From Ignavibacteriales bacterium (GTDB lineage Bacteria > Bacteroidota > Ignavibacteria > UBA10030 > SZUA-254), in contig JACRMQ010000007.1 in assembly GCA_016214905.1 (NCBI GenBank), positions 248,001 to 312,000 of the forward strand: a stretch of DNA of 64,000 nucleotides. The letters run 5' to 3'. The stretch's first letter is position 1; each line of letters opens with the position of its first letter. This document shows positions 8,989 through 15,785 of this stretch, piece after piece. The position numbers were made by a program, and so were the translations under genes. The notes beneath the pieces were generated by a model. The model did not search any database and was not told the origin of the DNA. It was given only the letters and a program-made list of their open reading frames with translations.

Positions 8989-9749
8989 GGTATATCGTTC
9001 ATTTTGTTATAATTGCCTCCGTTATGATTTCATTATACGGTTGCAGCAGCTCAAAAAGAGTATTGGATGAAAAAGCCCTTACGTCCGTCGAATTATTCGA
9101 ATTGTTAAACCGGCGCTCCGATTCGATAAAATCTTTTTATGCGGAAGGAACAATTTCGTTTGAGTCACCTGACATTTCTAACTCAGGTTCATTCCGTTTA
9201 TATATTCAAGGAACAGATTCGCTTCGTATCGATCTGCGTGGACCACTCGGTATTCGTGTTGCAACTTTTCTCTTGACAGAAAAAAAGGGGATCTACTACG
9301 ATTGGTTCGAAAACCGCGCTGTATTTGACTCCGATTATTCGAGATCGTCAATTATTCCCATTCCGCTAGAGCTTCATCAACTCATTTCAATATTAACCTG
9401 GGGAATCCCTAAAATTGATATGAGTGATCCATTGGATTACTTTTCAACATCTCCCGAAGAATATTTATTGAAGTATATTTCCATTGATGGAGATAAAAAT
9501 ATCTCAATCGATCGTCTTAATTATACCGGAAGATATTATCGATATTCAAAAAAAGATTCAACAACGCAATTGCTAGTACAATCGTCCGAGAGTGTTGATG
9601 CGAGTGAATTGAGTTTCCCCGAAACAATCCGTATTTCAGACCGTAACGAAACAAACAACATAACGGTTGTGTACGATGAAATACAATTGAACGAACCTGT
9701 GACATGTGCTTTCACGATTCCCAAATCGGCTAAGATAATTTATCGATGA
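8985..9749 (+). CDS. DUF4292 lipoprotein (LolB/LolA-like fold likely)
   Basis: 254 residues, starting with GTG at 8985 inside the preceding stop (GTGA overlap). The signal peptide ends at SLYGC, a good lipobox. The body has the DUF4292 pattern: a strand-rich region beginning IKSFYAEGTISFESP, then SLRIDLRGPLGIRVATF. DUF4292 proteins resemble LolA/LolB-type lipoprotein carriers, which would fit an outer-membrane maturation role, although transport activity is unproven. It overlaps the next gene by 4 nt (ATGA). Confidence 0.75.
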   Translation: MRYIVHFVIIASVMISLYGCSSSKRVLDEKALTSVELFELLNRRSDSIKSFYAEGTISFESPDISNSGSFRLYIQGTDSLRIDLRGPLGIRVATFLLTEKKGIYYDWFENRAVFDSDYSRSSIIPIPLELHQLISILTWGIPKIDMSDPLDYFSTSPEEYLLKYISIDGDKNISIDRLNYTGRYYRYSKKDSTTQLLVQSSESVDASELSFPETIRISDRNETNNITVVYDEIQLNEPVTCAFTIPKSAKIIYR

Positions 9750-10945
9750 ACCGTATAGCGGTAAATATTATACTCTGCTTCCTTCTTCTTTCCGCGGTAA
9801 ATATTGGTTTAGCTTCGACCGATCAGGATATTCAAAAAAAGCAAACGCAGATTGAAAAGTTGAGAAAAGAGATCGATAAATTTGAAGATAAAATAAAAGA
9901 GAGCTCTAAAAAAGAAAAAGCCACTCTTGAACTTTTATCAACATACGACCGGCAGAGCATGCTGTTGAGAAAGTTGGTTGCAAAACTTCGTGAACGTGAG
10001 ATCGCCCTTGAAGCAGAAATCAAGCAGACAAAAGTCACCGTAGGTGAATTAGGAGGACAGCTCTCATCTTTGAAAAAACATTATGCCGGATATGTTTCCA
10101 CGGTATATAAATACGGTAGGGTATATGATCTCGAATTGCTTCTTTCTTCAAAATCGTTCAATCAGCTTCTGGTCCGGTCTGAATATCTAAGAAGATTTTC
10201 CAATCAGAGGCAGCAGGATATGATTCGCATCGATACCAAGAAAAGCTCGGTGGAAAAACAACACGACCTTCTCAATCAGCAATTAGCGGAGCAGCAAGAC
10301 CTGATTCGGCAAAAGAAGAAAGAAGAAAACAGGTTGGCAGCGAAAGCGAAGAAACGGAAAAGTTTGTTGACAGAAATAAGGCGGGATAAGAAAAATTTTA
10401 AGAAAGAGATAGAACGGCGAAAGCAGGACGTTCGTGAATTGGAAAAAATTATCGCGCGGCTCATTGAGGAAGAAGTGGAAGCCCGCAATAAAAAAGATAA
10501 AACGGTTGAATCTCCAATTGGCGGCGGTTTCCTTTCAAAACGCGGACAATTACGCTGGCCCGTTGAACGCGGTAAAGTCACAACCCGCTTCGGATCAGAA
10601 CAACATCCCACGCTGCACACTATAACGCAAAACACGGGAATTGATATAACCGTTTCTGCCGGCAGCGATGTTGTGGCTGTTGCCGATGGTGAGGTGTCTA
10701 AAATACACTGGCTGCCATCATACGGAAATTTGTTGATACTCAACCATCGCAACGGATTCAGAACTGTTTACGCGCACCTTTCTGATATTTCTGTCACCGA
10801 AGGTCAATCCGTAAAAGAGGGGTCGCGGATTGGAAAAAGCGGTGAATCGATAGTCGGTTCAATTTTACATTTCGAAATATACAAAGAGAGAGAAAAATTA
10901 GACCCCGAGCAGTGGCTTAAACAAAAAGGACCCAATCAACGATGA
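9746..10945 (+). CDS. EnvC-like murein hydrolase activator (degenerate LytM/M23)
   Basis: 399 residues. A signal peptide is followed by a long charged coiled coil (about 25-235) and a C-terminal LytM domain (about 275-395). The metal-site residues are largely lost. The H-x3-D motif reads NTGID (His to Asn), and the H-x-H motif reads ILH before FEI (first His to Ile); only the YAH histidine is kept. This is the pattern of EnvC/NlpD-type proteins, which activate amidases instead of cutting peptidoglycan. It overlaps both neighbours by 4 nt (ATGA), so it is co-translated with the DUF4292 lipoprotein and the CHASE2 activator. Confidence 0.8.
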   Translation: MNRIAVNIILCFLLLSAVNIGLASTDQDIQKKQTQIEKLRKEIDKFEDKIKESSKKEKATLELLSTYDRQSMLLRKLVAKLREREIALEAEIKQTKVTVGELGGQLSSLKKHYAGYVSTVYKYGRVYDLELLLSSKSFNQLLVRSEYLRRFSNQRQQDMIRIDTKKSSVEKQHDLLNQQLAEQQDLIRQKKKEENRLAAKAKKRKSLLTEIRRDKKNFKKEIERRKQDVRELEKIIARLIEEEVEARNKKDKTVESPIGGGFLSKRGQLRWPVERGKVTTRFGSEQHPTLHTITQNTGIDITVSAGSDVVAVADGEVSKIHWLPSYGNLLILNHRNGFRTVYAHLSDISVTEGQSVKEGSRIGKSGESIVGSILHFEIYKEREKLDPEQWLKQKGPNQR

Positions 10946-13590
10946 AGAAAGATAATTTGAGCATAAAACCTTACCTTCTGATCGGGATTACTTCTGCGAT
11001 TTTCGTAATTATCATATCACTTCTTTCTCCGGGATTAGTTCAAACCGTTGATGATGGATGGTTGAATGTTTCCTACCGGATAAGAGGTGAACAAAACATC
11101 GATTCTTCAATCGCCGTTTTCTACATCGATGCCGATGATATAAACGCTCTCGGCGGCTTACCGTTAAAACGGAGTTACTATGCATTGCTCGCAAATGCTT
11201 TACACAACAAAGGAGCAAAGGCAATTGGATTTGATATTATTTTCAGTGAATCGGAAGCAGAATATGCAGAACACGATCGTTTATTTGCTTCAACAATTCA
11301 GCATATTAAAGGAGTTGTTCTCTCCGGTTATTTTCACACAATATCCGATACGGAGAAAGCAATTGAAGAAAATATCTCCACGCGATTTTTAATACCTTTT
11401 AACGATAATGCAAACTGGAAATACGGCTCCCGATTTGATTTACCTTACAGGGCGTTGAGTGATGCTGCGGAAGGAGTTGGCCATTCTCATTTCGATAATT
11501 CAAACAGCATTCCAATTTTTGTGGCAACACAGGGGATGTTGCTTCCTTCTTTTGTTTTCGAATTGATGCGTGTTTGGCTCGGCAAACACAATTCCGATGT
11601 AAAGTTTAATCAAAGCAATGTTTTAATCGAAGCAAACGAAAACAGCATTAATTTTCCTTTCGATAAAAACGGAAATTTGAATATAAATTATTCCGGAGGA
11701 ATTCAATCTCTTAACTTAATATCTGCTGTTGAATTTCTTAAATCATATGATGCCGATATTACGGGCAATAAACAGGATGATTTTCAATATTCTATCGAGG
11801 GAAAAATTGTTTTGATAGGAATCATCGCAGAAGGCAGAAGCAAGTTTATCCCAAATCCCTTTTCAGAGGAATTTCCAAGCATCGGTATTCATGCCATGGT
11901 ATTAGACAATGCCCTGAACGACAATTTTCTTGAATACAGCAGTAAAACAATAAACACCATTACCATTATTGTTCTCGGTTTATTAGCCGGGGCTTTGTTG
12001 GCAATTCGAAAAGAAATATATGGATTGCTAAGCGTGCTTGGATTAGTACCATTATTTTTAGCAATCTCTTTGTGGCTGTTTGTCTCGTGTAATTTTGTCG
12101 TTCCAGTGGCGGCGCCGGTTTTCACAATTGTGCTTTTATTTACGATCGGTATGTATTACAAACATCGATCCATGAAAATATTTATGCGCACTCTTTCGGA
12201 TGAAAGAATACATTTTATTGATGAGATAGAAAAAAAACAATCGGCTCTTGAAAAATTACAAACAGAACTTGCCGGCAGTTCAGTCATTAACCGAACTTCA
12301 GATCGGGAAGATATGCTGGCGCAGATAAAAAAATACGAGGTAGAAATAAACCAGCTGCGTACCGCAGCTATTGATTACCTTCCTGATATAACATCGGCAG
12401 ACGCTAATTTACATGAGAGAGAAATATTTGAAGGAATAATTTATGCGAATAACGGTCCTATGCGGGAAGTTATTTCGTTCATCAAAAAAATTGCAAATAC
12501 GTGCTCAACGGTTTTGATTCTGGGAGAAAGCGGGACAGGGAAAGAACTCGTTGCTCACGCTCTTCACGCACACTCTGATAGAAACTCGAAAGCATTTATT
12601 CCGGTAAACTGTGGCGCGCTTTCGGAATCGCTCCTAGAGAGCGAATTGTTCGGTCATGAGAAAGGTGCGTTTACCGGCGCGCTAAAAGAACGCCCCGGAA
12701 GATTCGAACTTGCCGACGGCGGTACGATTTTTCTTGATGAAATTGGAGATACAAGCGAATCTTTTCAGGTAAAATTATTAAGAGTTCTGCAGGATGGAAC
12801 ATTCGAACGTGTTGGAGGTACATCGATAAAAAAAGTGGATGTCAGGATTATTGCCGCCACAAACAAAAACCTCAAACAAAATGTAATAGATAAGACATTC
12901 CGGGAAGATCTCTATTACCGGCTGAATGTTTTAACGATACATCTACCACCACTCAGAGAAAGACAAGGCGACATTCCCATGCTTGTTAAGCAATTCCTTT
13001 TTGAAGAAGATGAAAATATGCAATGCAGTCTTGGCGTGATGAATGTTCTGCGGCAGAACCAATGGAAGGGAAATATACGCGAACTCCAAAGTATTGTTAA
13101 ACGCGCGATTCTCATAGCTAAGACAGAAAACCGCAACCTTATACAACTCCGCGACTTACCCGATGAAATTGCAAAAACTTCTAACACCTCTTTAGATTTC
13201 GAGGAACATATTCCTATCCTGTTGCGCGTAAAAAACTTTTCGAGAAATTCGATTTCTGAAACCGCCAAAGAACTGGGCGGAATAAGCCGCGGAACAGTTG
13301 CAGAATATTTTCGCGGTTACTGCTTCAAGATCTTCTGTGAGTCAAATTGGGATATAGAGAAAACCGTAAAAATCATATCGGAGAGTGATGATCAAAAATA
13401 TAACGATAAAGTTAGAAATAAAATATCAGACTATTTCAACAATGCCATAGATCTCGTTGATCCCATTGTCGGCATCGAAGAAAATATTAAAAAATCAAAA
13501 CCAAAATATAAAAACCTACCACAAAAATATCATACTTATCTAGATAGATTAATTGAAGCATACAATTTGAAACTTTGGTCGAAATTTTAG
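10942..13590 (+). CDS. Membrane-bound CHASE2 sigma-54-dependent transcriptional activator
   Basis: 882 residues. One TM helix is followed by an extracytoplasmic CHASE2 domain (about 40-320, with IAVFYIDADDINALGG), then about three TM helices (about 335-415) and a coiled coil (about 415-475). The AAA+ domain (about 500-735) has Walker A GESGTGKE, an intact GAFTGA loop that contacts sigma-54, Walker B GTIFLDEIG and the REDLYYRLN arginine-finger region. The C-terminus is not a standard Fis tail. It has a helix-turn-helix (SISETAKELGGISRGTVAEY) and about 90 further residues. It should sense an envelope or periplasmic signal and activate sigma-54 promoters while tethered to the membrane. The start overlaps the EnvC stop (ATGA). 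A sigma-54 promoter follows 128 bp after its stop. Confidence 0.88.
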   Translation: MKKDNLSIKPYLLIGITSAIFVIIISLLSPGLVQTVDDGWLNVSYRIRGEQNIDSSIAVFYIDADDINALGGLPLKRSYYALLANALHNKGAKAIGFDIIFSESEAEYAEHDRLFASTIQHIKGVVLSGYFHTISDTEKAIEENISTRFLIPFNDNANWKYGSRFDLPYRALSDAAEGVGHSHFDNSNSIPIFVATQGMLLPSFVFELMRVWLGKHNSDVKFNQSNVLIEANENSINFPFDKNGNLNINYSGGIQSLNLISAVEFLKSYDADITGNKQDDFQYSIEGKIVLIGIIAEGRSKFIPNPFSEEFPSIGIHAMVLDNALNDNFLEYSSKTINTITIIVLGLLAGALLAIRKEIYGLLSVLGLVPLFLAISLWLFVSCNFVVPVAAPVFTIVLLFTIGMYYKHRSMKIFMRTLSDERIHFIDEIEKKQSALEKLQTELAGSSVINRTSDREDMLAQIKKYEVEINQLRTAAIDYLPDITSADANLHEREIFEGIIYANNGPMREVISFIKKIANTCSTVLILGESGTGKELVAHALHAHSDRNSKAFIPVNCGALSESLLESELFGHEKGAFTGALKERPGRFELADGGTIFLDEIGDTSESFQVKLLRVLQDGTFERVGGTSIKKVDVRIIAATNKNLKQNVIDKTFREDLYYRLNVLTIHLPPLRERQGDIPMLVKQFLFEEDENMQCSLGVMNVLRQNQWKGNIRELQSIVKRAILIAKTENRNLIQLRDLPDEIAKTSNTSLDFEEHIPILLRVKNFSRNSISETAKELGGISRGTVAEYFRGYCFKIFCESNWDIEKTVKIISESDDQKYNDKVRNKISDYFNNAIDLVDPIVGIEENIKKSKPKYKNLPQKYHTYLDRLIEAYNLKLWSKF

Positions 13591-13635
13591 TATCTTTCAG
13601 AAGCAAGAAAATATTCAACCGCCTGAATTTGAGCA

Positions 13636-13664
13636 TTCCCGCAGTTCTTAGTTGTTTTCCCGCA
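13636..13664. promoter_or_regulatory. Candidate activator-binding sites (TTCCCGCA direct repeat)
   Basis: TTCCCGCA occurs at 13636-13643 and 13657-13664, 21 bp start to start (two helical turns), on the same DNA face. They lie 54-82 bp upstream of the -24 element at 13718, about -80 to -110 from the expected start site, which is the usual place for enhancer sites of sigma-54 activators. A related inverted CCCGCA core (TGCGGG) occurs near 13777, downstream of the promoter. Confidence 0.5.
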
Positions 13665-13717
13665 TATGATGAAAAGAAAAACCTTCTAATATCACATAAT
13701 TTGTTTGATAAAATGGT

Positions 13718-13733
13718 TGGCACGCCGTTTGTA
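13718..13733 (+). promoter_or_regulatory. Sigma-54 (-24/-12) promoter
   Basis: TGGCACGCCGTTTGTA matches TGGCACG-N4-TTGCW at every defined base except one (TTGTA for TTGCA), with the correct GG-N10-GC/T spacing. It lies directly downstream of a sigma-54 activator gene and about 104 bp before the ATG at 13838. Transcription should start near 13744. Confidence 0.7.
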
Positions 13734-13837
13734 AATATATGACTTGTCGTTCCGTTGCACAACAACCTAAATCACATGCGGGCATTGAGGGAAAAGCGAC
13801 GGGACGACATTTTATTAAAACAAAAACAGGAGCATTT

Positions 13838-14788
13838 ATGATACATCATAGATTAAAAGTAATAATTAGTATGATAATCATCATTTTATTTTTTGGATGC
13901 TCGGAAGACACCTCAACTAATCCCACGGTAATTACAGATCAAGAAGCGATCATTCAACAAACTACAGACTTAGATTCAATCGCCGATTTTTCCGCATCTG
14001 ATGATGCAACAATTGATGATGGAACTGCCCAAAGCTGGAGTAATAACCTTGAAAAAATTACGACTCCCATTACCCCTTTATTGTGGGGCCGAAAAGTGGA
14101 TAATATTCAAAAAACCGTTACGGTTAATATTGATGGTGATACCGTTGCCACAGCAACAATCAGAAAAATGGTTACGGGCCGTTTGATTATTTTAGCAAGA
14201 GCGGATTCAACTGCACGGCTTGATACTGTTCAAAAACAATTTACAAAAGAATTAAAAAGACAAATACGGTTTGTTAGAATTGCGCGGAATGATGATCGGA
14301 CAAAGAATTGGAAACCAACCGCAATCACATCTATACTCGGCAAAACACAGTTGAGAGATTTTAACATTGCAAGCATAGAACTGATAACACCGAATGACAC
14401 AATAATAATGACAGATACATTACCGCGATGGTTCCGCTTGGGTACAGGTATTGGAACAATTCCCGTGGTAAACGAAGGAGATTCTATAAAAATTAGGTTA
14501 CGGTTATTAAGCAATAATCCGAATACCGAATATGCCGTTGTTCGTCATTGTGTACACCATCGTTTCAGTTACAGGTATCGTGTCAGGATGGGAGTGGTTG
14601 ATAGTCTTTTCAACGGTGAGAAATACGAACGGCAGTATGAGAAGCATTTTGCGGTTCGGCTACCTCCCACGGTAGATATTGCGCGATATAATGCAGTAGT
14701 CGATATTATGTCTTATCAATCTATTAACGACGACACCGAACTATACATGAATATGGTGCTTGGTATACCATATATTGTTAAAAAATAA
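13838..14788 (+). CDS. Lipoprotein of unknown function under the sigma-54 promoter
   Basis: 316 residues from the ATG at 13838. This start was chosen because AGGAG sits 7 nt upstream and the product then begins with a clean lipoprotein signal (lipobox LFFGC). The reading frame is open back to 13739, but that extension has no signal peptide and would overlap the expected transcription start. The mature chain begins with an acidic D/S/T-rich segment and then looks beta-rich, with VTVNIDGDTVATATIRK and a late VRHCVHHRFSYRYRVRMG stretch. I do not recognise a family. A hairpin follows the stop, before the next lipoprotein gene. Confidence 0.7.
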   Translation: MIHHRLKVIISMIIIILFFGCSEDTSTNPTVITDQEAIIQQTTDLDSIADFSASDDATIDDGTAQSWSNNLEKITTPITPLLWGRKVDNIQKTVTVNIDGDTVATATIRKMVTGRLIILARADSTARLDTVQKQFTKELKRQIRFVRIARNDDRTKNWKPTAITSILGKTQLRDFNIASIELITPNDTIIMTDTLPRWFRLGTGIGTIPVVNEGDSIKIRLRLLSNNPNTEYAVVRHCVHHRFSYRYRVRMGVVDSLFNGEKYERQYEKHFAVRLPPTVDIARYNAVVDIMSYQSINDDTELYMNMVLGIPYIVKK

Positions 14789-14803
14789 ATTGTACGTCCC
14801 AAC

Positions 14804-14837
14804 GCCCGACAGAACGCTTTTATTCTGTCAGGCATTT
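14804..14837 (+). terminator. Weak terminator or attenuator between the two lipoprotein genes
   Basis: GCCCGACAGAA/TTCTGTCAGGC forms a stem with one internal mismatch and an 8-nt loop. It is followed by ATTTCAATTTTG, a broken U-tract. It could terminate the sigma-54 transcript or only reduce expression of downstream genes. Confidence 0.5.
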
Positions 14838-14886
14838 CAATTTTGTATATGTATTAAGTGAGATAAATTTATTAAATTAGAGTGTT

Positions 14887-15780
14887 ATGAAAACCTTAAA
14901 TTTTACAAAAATCCCTGTTTTCCTTTTCCTTATCATGCTTTGGAATGGTTGTCAGGAACCCCAACCCGTTTCAATAATAGATGAGAATAGTGACGCGCAA
15001 CTGATCGAGATGAATGCCATTGTTGGTGCAGTAGATTCGTTGTTTGCAACCTCCGGTGTAGACAGCTCGGGGCTTGGTGGAAACAGTGGAAAATATTTTG
15101 CGAGAATGGTAGTCACCGGCATTCTATATGATTTACCGCTGCGTAGCGACAGCGTATCCCAGGCAGAGGCAATTTTCTTTGATCGATTAAATCCTCTGAT
15201 AACCAATGGCAGAACGTCTGCCTATCCATCGTTTGATGTCGGTTCAGTTTTATTAAATGGTGACACTCTTATAAAGCAAAAACGGCACACACGATTATCC
15301 GGGAGAGATTCATCGTTAGGATACAGATATCAGATGCGGGAAAACTACAGTTATGATGCCGGCAAAAATTATCGGTGGCAAATTACGGGGAACGGAAATA
15401 TTGATTCAGCAGAAGTTTCAATAATTGCTCCATCCGAAATACGTGTGCAAAAAATTGATCCTCAAGCTATTTTACCAGGCGTTCCTTTATACATCAAGTG
15501 GCAATGTGCAAATAAATTCGTGAATATTGTTGTAAGCAGAGAGGGTGGACAACAGCAAAAAACATGGATTCCTACCCTTCATCTTAAAATCCGGAATTCT
15601 AAAGGCGAAATTACAATTCCGGAAAAAATCATGGATCTACTTCCAACAAACAAATATCGGAGGTTTTTATTCACGTTTTCGTCTGAATCAAAATTTTCAA
15701 CAAACTTCAATGGCTATCAAGATTCAGTGCTTATCGAGTCTGCTTCTTTGCACAATATTTTATTGAATGTTGGTCCATAA
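14887..15780 (+). CDS. Second lipoprotein of unknown function
   Basis: 297 residues. The N-terminal signal has its lipobox at LWNGC (about residue 22). The mature part has a helical N-terminal stretch with GVDSSGLGGNSGKYFARM, then beta-rich sequence including YRWQITGNGNIDSAEVSI, which could be Ig-like. No known family is evident. It is not an obvious paralogue of the preceding lipoprotein, although size and context match. The stop is 5 nt before the ATG of the barrel-transglutaminase gene, so the two are almost certainly co-transcribed and may form an outer-membrane complex. Confidence 0.7.
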   Translation: MKTLNFTKIPVFLFLIMLWNGCQEPQPVSIIDENSDAQLIEMNAIVGAVDSLFATSGVDSSGLGGNSGKYFARMVVTGILYDLPLRSDSVSQAEAIFFDRLNPLITNGRTSAYPSFDVGSVLLNGDTLIKQKRHTRLSGRDSSLGYRYQMRENYSYDAGKNYRWQITGNGNIDSAEVSIIAPSEIRVQKIDPQAILPGVPLYIKWQCANKFVNIVVSREGGQQQKTWIPTLHLKIRNSKGEITIPEKIMDLLPTNKYRRFLFTFSSESKFSTNFNGYQDSVLIESASLHNILLNVGP

Positions 15781-15785
15781 ACCGG

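Noticed and set aside
10276-10752. 158-codon antisense frame in the EnvC-like gene
   Set aside because: It is a shadow of the lysine- and glutamate-rich coiled coil, with low-complexity serine and arginine content and no family resemblance.
13739-13837. N-terminal extension of the lipoprotein gene starting at 13739
   Set aside because: It would start at or before the predicted transcription start and place 33 hydrophilic residues before a lipoprotein signal; the ATG at 13838 has AGGAG and a clean signal.
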